Source of the DNA: Candidatus Rifleibacteriota bacterium
Lineage (GTDB): Bacteria > Muiribacteriota > Ozemobacteria > Ozemobacterales > Ozemobacteraceae
Assembly: GCA_012520995.1 (NCBI GenBank)
Contig: JAAYNI010000044.1
Coordinates: 62,001 to 126,000 of the forward strand
Length of the DNA: 64,000 nt
Direction: 5' to 3'
Part shown: in pieces, positions 17,642-26,307 of the stretch
Position numbering within the stretch: position 1 is the stretch's first letter
How the letters are laid out: each line of letters begins with the position of its first letter
Translations under genes and position numbers: made by a program
The notes under the pieces: model-generated
The model's input: only the letters and a program-made list of their open reading frames with translations
The model's database searches: none
What the model was told of the DNA's origin: nothing

Positions 17642-17830
17642 TTAATAGCCCAAGGTCCTTTTAGGGAAAACTCTGCTTGAAACAACTTGCCAAGCTTGAC
17701 GTGTATTCTGCGCTATTTCATCTTCGCAAATGCGGCATATGAGTCTTTCTGTATTCTTATATTTTAAGTATTTTTCTTCGGGAATTAAATATTCCCGCTC
17801 TTTCATGCAGAGGGGACAAAGTAACTTCAT
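17642..17830 (-). CDS. Small zinc-ribbon protein
   Basis: This 62-residue product (MKLLCPLCMKEREYLIPEE...) has two CxxC knuckles, CPLC at residues 5-8 and CRIC near 32-35, giving one predicted zinc site. Its start overlaps the stop of the preceding GT-C-like gene by 4 nt (ATGA), so it is translationally coupled. A longer frame starting 13 codons upstream only re-reads the end of that gene. It is followed after 3 nt by the CheR-type gene. The function is unknown; similar short ribbons are often regulators or assembly factors. Confidence 0.75.
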   Translation of the reverse strand: MKLLCPLCMKEREYLIPEEKYLKYKNTERLICRICEDEIAQNTRQAWQVVSSRVFPKRTLGY

Positions 17831-19332
17831 TTTAATTTTCCTACATAATACTTGTCTATTTTTTTCCATTCTAGCGCATCAATCTCATTAGGATCTTTTT
17901 TTTCTGATCTTGTTTTAAAATACTCATTAAAATGCTTCTCAGAAAAAATCATTCTGTCTTCGGGTTTCATTTTATCAGTCCATCGTTTTAGGTTTTCTGC
18001 TGTAAAATCACTGATAATTGCTCTTAGCTGCTTTAAATTATCTTCCGGCATCAGCTCTTGCTCAAAAGCTAGATAATATTTCCAATCTCCATGTGGATAA
18101 CGGAAATAATTATCATAATAAATTTCCATTTCTACCGCATAAATCATACCGCCTGAGTCAGGCATCCAAGGTTTATTCTCTGGAGATAAAAAATCACATC
18201 CTATTTCTTTAGGAGGAACAAAAGTAAAAAAAGGAGATTTAGCATTATAATTTACAATCCAAGAATTCAAACCTAGAAAGATCGCCAAAAATGCTACCAC
18301 TCCTTTTTTCTTTAGCAAAACAAACTTAGGATAAAGTATATAGAGCTGCCAAGCCAGCCAAAAGAGAAGAGCAGGCACTGCCCAATCACGCCAAAGACGT
18401 AAAACTTTATAAGACCCAATATAAGATATAAACCATAAAACGAAAGCAGGATCTTTATGCAGCTTTCGCCAAGCAAGAGACTTTTTTGAAATTAATGCAA
18501 TAAATATTAACATTAAAAAAAAGGTGAAAACCCAAAATGTCTCTTCCAAGGGCCGAAGTTCACTGACCAACACCTTATTAACAATATCTTTTAGAAAAAT
18601 ATCTTTGGTTACATTGTAGTGGTAGTTAAAATAACCGAAAATATCGCCAGAAAGCAAAGCTGTAGTCAATGCAGCTGCCAACAACAGCAAAAAGATAGAG
18701 AAAGCATCTTTAAGCCTCCCCGCTAATGCAAAAGCTAATGGAAATAACAAAAACAAATACCAAGAACCATGAAGCCAACAAACTGCACATAAAATGAAAA
18801 ATGAAGCCAATAACAGACACTTTTTAGACAAGCAGTCTTTCTCAACACACCAAAGTCTTAGCAAAAGCATAATAGCTGCTGATGTGATTAAGAAAGGTCT
18901 GCCCATAATAAGGTTATTTACATATAAAAATAAAAAGCTGTTAGCTATACAAAATGAAAAATACCAAGCCAACGGATGAGGAGAGGAGATGATGCCAGCT
19001 AAATGAAACAGCAGATAAAGAAAGATTATGGAAAAATATAAGACTTGTTTTTGATTAAAACCGAAAATCTTTCGGACTGTTCTCAAAAACCTGTGCCAAC
19101 CGAAATTATGATCAAAAGAATATTCTGGCCGCATCAATACAATTTCGCTGTCTGAACGCTCATGCATTGCGTGAGCAGAATGTCTTAGAGCATCATCAAT
19201 GGGCAGTTCTTGTTCTGCTATTTTTCTGAAAAGAAGCAGAGAGAAAAAAAGCAAAATCAGCATAAAAAAAACAAAAAACTTTTTTTCTGAAAGAGGCTTG
19301 TTTTCAGATAAAGCAGCTTGATAAATGCTCAC
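17827..19332 (-). CDS. GT-C-like polytopic membrane protein, copy 2
   Basis: The 501-residue product has about 10 to 12 transmembrane segments and a soluble C-terminal domain of roughly 130 residues. After the first membrane segment comes LPIDDALRHSAHAMHERSD; an acidic pair at this place is typical of GT-C glycosyltransferases that use lipid-linked sugars. It is a tandem paralogue of the upstream gene: order, length and the C-terminal YYVGKLK are the same. The start GTG at 19332 overlaps the upstream stop by 4 nt (GTGA). A start at 19371 would only re-read the upstream gene. Glycosylation of the neighbouring pilin-like proteins is plausible but unproven. Confidence 0.75.
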   Translation of the reverse strand: MSIYQAALSENKPLSEKKFFVFFMLILLFFSLLLFRKIAEQELPIDDALRHSAHAMHERSDSEIVLMRPEYSFDHNFGWHRFLRTVRKIFGFNQKQVLYFSIIFLYLLFHLAGIISSPHPLAWYFSFCIANSFLFLYVNNLIMGRPFLITSAAIMLLLRLWCVEKDCLSKKCLLLASFFILCAVCWLHGSWYLFLLFPLAFALAGRLKDAFSIFLLLLAAALTTALLSGDIFGYFNYHYNVTKDIFLKDIVNKVLVSELRPLEETFWVFTFFLMLIFIALISKKSLAWRKLHKDPAFVLWFISYIGSYKVLRLWRDWAVPALLFWLAWQLYILYPKFVLLKKKGVVAFLAIFLGLNSWIVNYNAKSPFFTFVPPKEIGCDFLSPENKPWMPDSGGMIYAVEMEIYYDNYFRYPHGDWKYYLAFEQELMPEDNLKQLRAIISDFTAENLKRWTDKMKPEDRMIFSEKHFNEYFKTRSEKKDPNEIDALEWKKIDKYYVGKLK

Positions 19333-20831
19333 TTCAATTTTCCCACGTAATATTCGCCTATTTTTTTCCAAGCAAGAGTATCAATTTCAAGCGGATTTTT
19401 CTGTTCTGAGCTGGTCACAAAATAATTATCAAAATATTCTTTTGAAAATATTAATCTGTCTGCAGGTTTCATAATATTAATCCACTTTTTGAGGTTATCT
19501 GCCGTAAAGTTGCCAGAAATTTCCCTCATCAATTTTAAATTTTCCTCTGGCATAACTTCTTGTTCAAATCCTAAATAATATTTCCAATCACCAAAAGGAT
19601 ATCTGAAATAGTTGGAATAATAAACGCCCATTTCTAAAGCATAAACAATGCCGTCTGTTCCTGGCTTCCAAGAAATATTTTCGGGAGATGAAAAATCACA
19701 GCCTACTTCTTTGGCAGGAAGAGGTTTTAGTGATAGAGATTTTTCAGGCGAGTTGACTACCCAAGTAAAAAGACCCAGAAAAGCAATCAAAAAAGCCATA
19801 AGTTTTTTATTTTTTAAAACTGTAAATTTCGGATATAGAGCATAAAACTGCCAAGCCAACCAAAAGAGCAAGGCAGGCACAGCCCAGTCTCGCCAGAAAC
19901 GAGAAACCTTGTATGCGCCAAGATAGGAAATAAACCACATTATAAAAGCAGGGTCTTTGTACAGTTTACGCCAATCAAGGCTTTTTAAGGCAAGCATTGG
20001 AATAAAAAGCACAACAACAAAAAATATATGACGCCAAAAAGATTGCAAAGGCTGAAACTCTGTTACCAACTGTTTATCTAGAGCACGCTCTGCAAAGATT
20101 TTTTTAGTAACATTAAAATGAAAATTGAAATATCCGGCAGCATCTCCTGAAAACACACCAGCTGCTATAGCTGCTGCCAATAAAAGCAGAAGCAAAGAGA
20201 CACTGTCTTTTAATCTGCCTGCCAATGCAAACGACAGAGGAAACAACAAAAACAGATACCAAGAACCATGAAGCCAGCATACCGCCAGCAAAATGATAAA
20301 TGAAGCAGTCAGCAAATGCTTAAAAGCAATTTTCTCCTTGTCTACACACCAAAGCCTAAGAAGAAGAATAATTGCTGATGTCGAGACCATGAAGGGTCTG
20401 CCTATGGTAAGATTGGGGGCATAAACTAAAAAAAAGCATGAAGCGAGAGTAAAAGAAAAATACCAAGCCATCGGATGAGGCGACGATATTATACCAGCCA
20501 CATGAAAGAGCAAATAAAGAAAGATTATAGAAAAATACAAGACTTGCCGCTGATTGAAGTTAAAAAGCTTACGAATTCCCCTTAAAAAACAGTGCCAGCC
20601 AAAATTATGATCAAAAGTATACTCAGATCGCATCAAAAGGATTTCGCTGTCTGAGCGTTCATGAAGTGAATGAGCAGCATGTCTTAATGCGTCATCTTCC
20701 GGCAAGTTTTGTTCTGCTATATTCCTGAACAGAAGCAGAGAGAAAAAAAGCATGCTCAGAAGAAAATAAATAAAAAACTTCTTTTCAGACAGTTTCTCAT
20801 TTTCAGACAAAGGCACAGCTGTTGTATTCAT
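19329..20831 (-). CDS. GT-C-like polytopic membrane protein, copy 1
   Basis: The 500-residue product is the paralogue of copy 2. It has an N-terminal segment KKFFIYFLLSMLFFSLLLF, the acidic pair in LPEDDALRHAAHSLHERSD, then SPHPMAWYFSF, WLHGSWYLFLLFPL, FWRDWAVPALLFWLAWQ and a C-terminal soluble domain ending YYVGKLK. It lies 15 nt after the large prepilin-like gene. Its N-terminus (MNTTAVPLSENEKLSEKK) is longer than expected for a signal peptide and fits a polytopic protein. Family-level naming is uncertain; GT-C fold is inferred from topology and the acidic pair. Confidence 0.75.
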   Translation of the reverse strand: MNTTAVPLSENEKLSEKKFFIYFLLSMLFFSLLLFRNIAEQNLPEDDALRHAAHSLHERSDSEILLMRSEYTFDHNFGWHCFLRGIRKLFNFNQRQVLYFSIIFLYLLFHVAGIISSPHPMAWYFSFTLASCFFLVYAPNLTIGRPFMVSTSAIILLLRLWCVDKEKIAFKHLLTASFIILLAVCWLHGSWYLFLLFPLSFALAGRLKDSVSLLLLLLAAAIAAGVFSGDAAGYFNFHFNVTKKIFAERALDKQLVTEFQPLQSFWRHIFFVVVLFIPMLALKSLDWRKLYKDPAFIMWFISYLGAYKVSRFWRDWAVPALLFWLAWQFYALYPKFTVLKNKKLMAFLIAFLGLFTWVVNSPEKSLSLKPLPAKEVGCDFSSPENISWKPGTDGIVYALEMGVYYSNYFRYPFGDWKYYLGFEQEVMPEENLKLMREISGNFTADNLKKWINIMKPADRLIFSKEYFDNYFVTSSEQKNPLEIDTLAWKKIGEYYVGKLK

Positions 20832-20846
20832 ATAAAGAACCTAATA

Positions 20847-23276
20847 TCAGAACTCGTTGTAATATTCTTTTGAAGCGGCAGTATCTTGCCAGCGTATTAC
20901 AACATAAGAAGTATAAGCATATTTCGAAAGCCCTTCGCCGCCTGTTGCCAAGGTATCATCATAGATACGCCTTCTTATCGGGGGATTATAACCATTGCCA
21001 GGCAAGTCAACAACATCTTCTGTTCTTAAATTTACTTCAGAACCAAAGTTCCTGTGGATAAAGGTTCTATCACCATCTTTCTTATACGGATGACCCACAG
21101 AAGGGTCTTGAGTATAGTTACCAATTTCATTGAAAGTTTTGCTTTCGTCCGGACCGGCATAGAAAGTGTGGTTAATTTTTCCGCAGGATATAAACATGCC
21201 ATTGGTAGTCATCTCGGGATAATAGAGATAATCAAGACCGTTAGCATCAGAAGACTTCATTTTTTCATATAGTCCCTCATAGAGTTTGTAGAGTATATTA
21301 TCTGCATCAACTGCACATTTGCCTTTAATCCCGGAATCCTCATATTGAGCTTTTGAAAGATTCCAGAGAGTTGCCGTCATCTCATTAAACTTTCCAGGAA
21401 TTATTTCAATCTCTTGGCTTCCGTCAACACAGCTTTCAAAAATAGCAGTAAGCTGATCCAAAGCAGCATCCTTATCTGCCATGCTGTAACCTTTTTTTTC
21501 AAAAAAATGCTTATCTAAATAATTTCTAAAATCTTCTTTAGGATCATACTCTTCCTGAGAGTCTTCCTCGGCATCTTCTTCACCCTCTTCTGCCGGCTCA
21601 GGTTGAGGCATCTGATACTTCAATTGCGGCAAAGATGCGTCTCTTAGAAAAGCGTTGTCAGACGCGGTGCCTGGATTCTCTTCTCCTGGCTTAAAATTCA
21701 ACAGAGCATTTCCCAACTCATACTGAAGCATGGGATAGAGTTCATTTTCGAAGCAATCAACAGGACTCCTGTAGTCCATCACTACTCTATGCTTTGCCAC
21801 AACATTAGCCATAACGTGGTGACGAAACTCTCCATTTGGTATATCTGCGTCATCTTTATAGAGCTTCATGGAGCTTTCTGTATAGTTTGTGACCTTATCT
21901 GCGTTATTTGGACCACCTTCAAAGAGTTGCGGAAATCCGTGTTTATGCTTCGGATTGTCAGGATTCCCCGCATGATTGAAGTCACCTGCCACAAAAACAT
22001 TTTTTTCGCTGACTATAGTAACATCCTTTGGAGGATTGCCTTTGATAACTATATCCGATTCTGAATAGATTACCCCGTTTGCTGGCACCTCTGCCTTACT
22101 AACAGCATTTCCGCCAACAACCTGAGAAACAGCATCTGAGACATTGTTGCCAAAATCCAAATAGACAACAGGCAGCGACTGTTTGCCATAAGCCGATTGC
22201 CAGTTTTTAGGCAACCAGTATTGAGTATCTCCGCTAGAATAATATTTTCCGCCTTCTTTGGCAGCTTCTTTGTAGCGATCGAATGCAGGTGTCACTGGCG
22301 GAATAGAAATGCCGTCGTATTTATTCTTTACCCAAGGTTTTATCTCATCAGGAAGCACAGGAACTTCGTTTCTCAACTCCTCAGGCATTTCGCCTTTACG
22401 CTCAGCCTCAGCTGATGTATAGGTACCCGAAGTTGGAAAAGTTGCATTTTCTGAAATGGTTATCTTTTCTTCGCTGCCTTTGTTATGATCTCTGAATTTG
22501 GATTCTACATCTGAATAAAAGAAAATACCGCCATCGCCGCTTAATACAGCATCTATTTTATCCAGTCGTTGTTTTGTACCTTGAAATGAACCTTGGCGGC
22601 CTTTCATTAAAACTCTGCTGATTTCAAGTCCTTGATGCCCGTAAAGATGTCCAATAGAAAATACGTTTTCATCGGAACCATTAGCCATACCATAAACCAC
22701 AGAAAGAACACCGCCATCAAACATAAGAAATTCTCGTGCAGGAAAACGTCTGTTAATAACAGCCTGGACACGTCTTACTCTGTCGCCGACTTTGCCTAAG
22801 GATTCCGCATATATATAAGCTTTGCTTTCGTCTATAGCTTCTGTTTTTGGATTATCGTCAAAGGGAAGGGTTCCAAGACGGACCTTAAACTCACCTGCCC
22901 CTATTTGTCCTTCATAGGTTCCTTTTGAACCTCCCTTAGTTTTAAGATTAACATCTGATATAGGCCGTAAATTAGCTTTTCTTTCCAATTCGCCTTCCCA
23001 AAGAAAATCCTCACCATCTTCTTGGGTGTTTATTTTTACTTTGTGAGTTTGAAAGGAAGGATCAGCATATAGTTCGGACAAAGCCATTTCTAATCCTGCT
23101 TCAGCGACAGCCATAGCAATGACATTTGCTTCTTCAGTAGTTGCCCTGTTTATACGGTAGGAAGAAAAATAATAAAGAGCTATTATAACTATAGCTATAA
23201 CGGTTGCCATAGAAATAGCTGACAAAATCGCGGAACCCTTTTTTTCTGTTTTTATTTTTATTGGGGTTATCTTCAT
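20847..23276 (-). CDS. Large prepilin-like protein (PilX-type N-terminus)
   Basis: The 809-residue product has a PilX-like N-terminus: KKGSAILSAISMATVIAIVI, then the amphipathic helix containing EANVIAMAVAEAGLEMALSEL. The very long remainder is a putative periplasmic/surface domain with an acidic stretch (PAEEGEEDAEEDSQEE). Minor pilins of this class usually have about 150-500 residues, so this one is unusually large and could be a tip protein or adhesin. The start at 23276 overlaps the preceding stop in ATGA. An upstream ATG at 23303 would add nine residues only. Confidence 0.75.
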   Translation of the reverse strand: MKITPIKIKTEKKGSAILSAISMATVIAIVIIALYYFSSYRINRATTEEANVIAMAVAEAGLEMALSELYADPSFQTHKVKINTQEDGEDFLWEGELERKANLRPISDVNLKTKGGSKGTYEGQIGAGEFKVRLGTLPFDDNPKTEAIDESKAYIYAESLGKVGDRVRRVQAVINRRFPAREFLMFDGGVLSVVYGMANGSDENVFSIGHLYGHQGLEISRVLMKGRQGSFQGTKQRLDKIDAVLSGDGGIFFYSDVESKFRDHNKGSEEKITISENATFPTSGTYTSAEAERKGEMPEELRNEVPVLPDEIKPWVKNKYDGISIPPVTPAFDRYKEAAKEGGKYYSSGDTQYWLPKNWQSAYGKQSLPVVYLDFGNNVSDAVSQVVGGNAVSKAEVPANGVIYSESDIVIKGNPPKDVTIVSEKNVFVAGDFNHAGNPDNPKHKHGFPQLFEGGPNNADKVTNYTESSMKLYKDDADIPNGEFRHHVMANVVAKHRVVMDYRSPVDCFENELYPMLQYELGNALLNFKPGEENPGTASDNAFLRDASLPQLKYQMPQPEPAEEGEEDAEEDSQEEYDPKEDFRNYLDKHFFEKKGYSMADKDAALDQLTAIFESCVDGSQEIEIIPGKFNEMTATLWNLSKAQYEDSGIKGKCAVDADNILYKLYEGLYEKMKSSDANGLDYLYYPEMTTNGMFISCGKINHTFYAGPDESKTFNEIGNYTQDPSVGHPYKKDGDRTFIHRNFGSEVNLRTEDVVDLPGNGYNPPIRRRIYDDTLATGGEGLSKYAYTSYVVIRWQDTAASKEYYNEF

Positions 23277-23920
23277 GGCAAAGCCGCCCTCTCCTTTATA
23301 CAAACAATGGTATCGTTCTCATACTGGCTTTTTGACTCTCCTTGACTCCTGCGAGAAAGTTTAAGTCTTACAAAAATATTGCCAGCTCTAGAAGCATTAG
23401 GGTTTTTAACTCTGTAAAAGACACAGTCTTCAATTCCTGAAAGAAGTTCGCGAATCTCGATTTCGCTTTCAACAAGAGTTCCATCAGGATTTATAGGAGT
23501 CATCTCGCGAATAAGCACCCAAGAAGAACTTGCCACAGTCGTATCTTCTTTTTCAAGAAAAAAAGTAACATTATTTTTAGAGTGATTTAAAAGTCCGTTT
23601 TGGCTGTCTTTAAAATCATAAGTCACTTTTGTTATTGAAAGTCTGTTCTCCGAATTTTCAGTTTTGAGATTCGGAATTTCACTTAACTCATAAATTGGAG
23701 GAGAGCTGCTGGCTATAGAATTTGCTTCTCTGACATCTTCTATTATCTTCATAAGAACCATATCTACACTCTCATTTAATTTCTGGTTCAGCATGATTTC
23801 CCTGGCATTTCTGCGTGATGAGTTGTAAACATGCCAAGAAGCAGCCGTCAAAAGAAGCAGCAAAACTATGACAACTATGACTTCTACAAGAGTAAAGGCA
23901 TTCTTGCTGTCATTCATCAT
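23273..23920 (-). CDS. Prepilin, PilW/GspJ-like
   Basis: The 215-residue product has a type IV prepilin N-terminus, MNDSKNAFTLVEVIVVIVLL. It has Phe at +1, Glu at +5 and a hydrophobic helix for membrane storage and filament packing. The mature part has GspJ/PilW-like length and strand pattern. An AAGGGAG site precedes MM, and either Met could be used. The gene is 3 nt after the 24406 prepilin and overlaps the next gene in ATGA. It probably belongs to a minor-pilin tip complex. Confidence 0.85.
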   Translation of the reverse strand: MMNDSKNAFTLVEVIVVIVLLLLLTAASWHVYNSSRRNAREIMLNQKLNESVDMVLMKIIEDVREANSIASSSPPIYELSEIPNLKTENSENRLSITKVTYDFKDSQNGLLNHSKNNVTFFLEKEDTTVASSSWVLIREMTPINPDGTLVESEIEIRELLSGIEDCVFYRVKNPNASRAGNIFVRLKLSRRSQGESKSQYENDTIVCIKERAALP

Positions 23921-23923
23921 TGC

Positions 23924-24406
23924 CTACTCCCTTCTCGTCAGAGCTGTTGTGACAGGCAAAGTATGAATTTTGTTGCGGCTGTCTTCATATTTAATTTCGA
24001 ATTGGAAAACATAAGCATTGGGCTTTTTTGCGGAATTCTTGCCTTCGTTTTCCGCCGCTTCAGAAGTCCAAACAGGCAAAATTTTCACAGAATCCGTCAC
24101 TACCTCGTATACAACATTGTTAAGCACATGCTTTTTATAAAAATCATCATTTTTAAGTTTATGCTCAAAAGTCTCGCTTTTCTCGCTCTCATCAGCTTTA
24201 GCTTCTGAAATCAGCCTAAAAGAATGAGCCCTGAACATTTCTATTACTTTTTGAGCTACAAAGGCCGCTTGTATATGCTCTCTGGTGGCATTGACCATTT
24301 TAAACTGGTTGTTTATGGCATTAAGAGAAGGTACAAGGAGAAGAGCCAGCAAAAGAAGGCCTATCATTACCTCGACCATACTCATAGCATGCCTATTGAT
24401 TTGCAT
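23924..24406 (-). CDS. Prepilin, PilV/GspI-like
   Basis: The 160-residue product begins MQINRHAMSMVEVMIGLLLLA, a prepilin helix with Met at +1 and Glu at +5 after a short basic leader ending in Ala. Most leaders end in Gly, so the cleavage site is atypical. The mature domain resembles minor pilins of the PilV/GspI class. It overlaps the end of the NamZ-like gene by 14 nt and is 3 nt before the next prepilin, so all are one transcript. Confidence 0.78.
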   Translation of the reverse strand: MQINRHAMSMVEVMIGLLLLALLLVPSLNAINNQFKMVNATREHIQAAFVAQKVIEMFRAHSFRLISEAKADESEKSETFEHKLKNDDFYKKHVLNNVVYEVVTDSVKILPVWTSEAAENEGKNSAKKPNAYVFQFEIKYEDSRNKIHTLPVTTALTRRE

Positions 24407-25685
24407 AGATCAAAAACTCTCCCCGTCTAGCAACAAAATTTTCAAATTCAGCAGCATATGGAATCAAAGCCTGTTCTACCGACGAGCCCCTTACAATAGC
24501 TTCTCTGACAGCGGGAGTGCCTATCAGAGCATCTAAGGCTCCAGCTACAGCATTGTTAGACAAAGGAATTCTCTCTGGGTAAAGCTCGTATAGCACTGTA
24601 AGAATAGAGACTCCTGTCAAAAAAGGATCGAAATTCTTTTGATCCAATATGGCTATTTCAATACCTGGAACATTTTGTCCTGAAAATAAACCGTAATATA
24701 CCCTTTGCTCAGTGGGAATAAATGCTACGCCGCTTAAAGGAAATTTAGAGAGTTTGTTTGCGACCAGTTCTGCATCAATCCAAGGAGCAAGAATATAGTG
24801 AAAAGGTCTTGGAGTGCCTACACCTGTAGAAAATACGCCTATTTCCGCAAGCCAGCCTGTCACAGCATAGTATAATGCCGAATCTGCCTCAGGCAAGTGA
24901 GCAAAAGGCGGCAACCAATGCAAGTTCATCTCTTTAAAAGTAGCATTGCGGCTATAGCCCTCCATACCTATTACAGTCAATTCGGAATTTATTCCAAATA
25001 CCTTATTGAAATAAAGCGCCAGCTCACCTACAGTCATACCATAAACCACAGGAATCGGGTAAACTCCGAACCGGGTACGCAAATTGATATCCAGCATAGG
25101 ACCACATATTAGATTGCCTCCAAGAGGATTAGGCCTATCCAGAAGCACAACAGGTATTTGAGCTTCTCGAGCAACATCTAACAACTGAGCCATAATAGTG
25201 ATGTATTTAAAAAATCTTACACCAATATCCTGAAAGTCTATAATGAGCAAATCAAGACCGTTAAATATTGATGCCGGCGGTCTCTGCAGAGGGTCTGACA
25301 TTTCATAAATGAGAGCATTTGTAAAAGCGTCAAACTTTTGCCCTTTTTCTCCTGGAATCACTGTACGCCAATAGGGATCACCTGTTATTATAAGTCTGAT
25401 TTTAGAAGCCTTGGCAAGCCTGTCAATACTAGAGGTAAGCTCCACATCTCTAGCCGCCGAAGAGGTGAAAAGAGCAACAGATTTATTTCGGACTAGCTCT
25501 GGATGGTGCCTGCCCAAGACATCAATGCCTAAATTAATGTTTGCTGCCTGCAAAAGCGAAGGCATCAAAAACAAAAAAATGGCAAAAAAGAAAAAGACAA
25601 GCTTTATAGGCCTGCTGTAAACAGCTCTGACATTAGTTTCAGAGTTAAAATCAATAGCAAATTTGCTTAAATCAATGTTAGTCAT
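24393..25685 (-). CDS. NamZ-like exo-beta-N-acetylmuramidase (DUF1343)
   Basis: The 430-residue product has a long basic N-region and signal segment (PIKLVFFFFAIFLFLMPSL), then a full DUF1343 domain. Diagnostic stretches are LLIIDFQDIGVRFFKYI, VVLLDRPNPLGG, GPMLDINLRT, YPIPVVYGMTVGELA and GVGTPRPFHYILAPW. NamZ of Bacillus subtilis removes terminal MurNAc from peptidoglycan fragments, so recycling or local wall remodelling for the pilus complex is likely. It heads the minus-strand prepilin operon. No clear ribosome binding site precedes the ATG at 25685. Confidence 0.85.
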   Translation of the reverse strand: MTNIDLSKFAIDFNSETNVRAVYSRPIKLVFFFFAIFLFLMPSLLQAANINLGIDVLGRHHPELVRNKSVALFTSSAARDVELTSSIDRLAKASKIRLIITGDPYWRTVIPGEKGQKFDAFTNALIYEMSDPLQRPPASIFNGLDLLIIDFQDIGVRFFKYITIMAQLLDVAREAQIPVVLLDRPNPLGGNLICGPMLDINLRTRFGVYPIPVVYGMTVGELALYFNKVFGINSELTVIGMEGYSRNATFKEMNLHWLPPFAHLPEADSALYYAVTGWLAEIGVFSTGVGTPRPFHYILAPWIDAELVANKLSKFPLSGVAFIPTEQRVYYGLFSGQNVPGIEIAILDQKNFDPFLTGVSILTVLYELYPERIPLSNNAVAGALDALIGTPAVREAIVRGSSVEQALIPYAAEFENFVARRGEFLIYANQ

Positions 25686-25739
25686 ATATTAATGCTGTGC
25701 TACAGCTGAAACTTCCTTTAAAAAGGATCTTACTTAAAA

Positions 25740-26220
25740 CAAATCATTGGTGGCAGCTGCTAAGATCACAGCGTGGCGAGTGGTGAGTGGCGGGTTGAAT
25801 TGTTTAGAACTCAACTGCTGTAACCAACAACTGCATTGCCATTGTTATGTGATTTTTCAAGAACAAAAATCGAAATGAATTGCAAGTCTATGTCAGATAG
25901 AATGCAATTTAGGTCGACTCGCGGAGTAAGGCAGAGATTTGCAAGTTTACTTGTAAAATCAATGGCTTAAGCCGAAAGTGAGGAAAAGCAGATATGCTTT
26001 TTCGAGATTTTTGGGTATTTGCCCTCCATCTGTGTAAATCTGTGTAATCTGTGGTTTCAAAGGTTTTCTGTCCTCTTGCTTTGTTTTTGGTTATTGCTAC
26101 TCCCTACCCCCTACGCCCTCCCCCCCCTCTAGTGCGTCTGCTGAATCAGTTAAGCATGGAGAGAACGTTGAATGGCTTGTCATCAAATAGGTAATTTAAG
26201 TAAAAAAGCAGCACTGATTT
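25740..26220. repeat. Mosaic repeat I-A-F, hairpin, C, B, E(inverted)
   Basis: The 622-bp gap 25686-26307 carries module I (25741-25771), A (25772-25794) and F (25795-25820). A short hairpin GAAAAGCA-GATA-TGCTTTTTC is at 25983-26003, then C at 26028-26054, B at 26096-26129 and an inverted E at 26130-26218. The I-A order recurs inverted at 33215-33276, and the E-B junction (CAGACGCACTAGAGGG) recurs at 37683-37698. No gene was seen in the gap. Confidence 0.75.
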
Positions 26221-26252
26221 AAGTATAGCACATTTTTTTTTACAAAACCAGA

Positions 26253-26281
26253 TTGACAGAGCCTTAGTCTTGTACTAAAAT
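26253..26281 (+). promoter_or_regulatory. Sigma-70-type promoter
   Basis: TTGACA at 26253-26258, a 17-nt spacer and TAAAAT at 26276-26281 precede the SH3b gene by 27 nt. GAGAGGAG at 26296-26303 is its ribosome binding site. Confidence 0.75.
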
Positions 26282-26307
26282 CAGACATCACAATTGAGAG
26301 GAGCGAG

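Noticed and set aside
17831-17869. N-terminal extension of the zinc-ribbon frame and of the GT-C copy 2 frame (19333-19371)
   Set aside because: These codons re-read the conserved end of the preceding gene in another frame; ATG/GTG in 4-nt overlaps are better starts.
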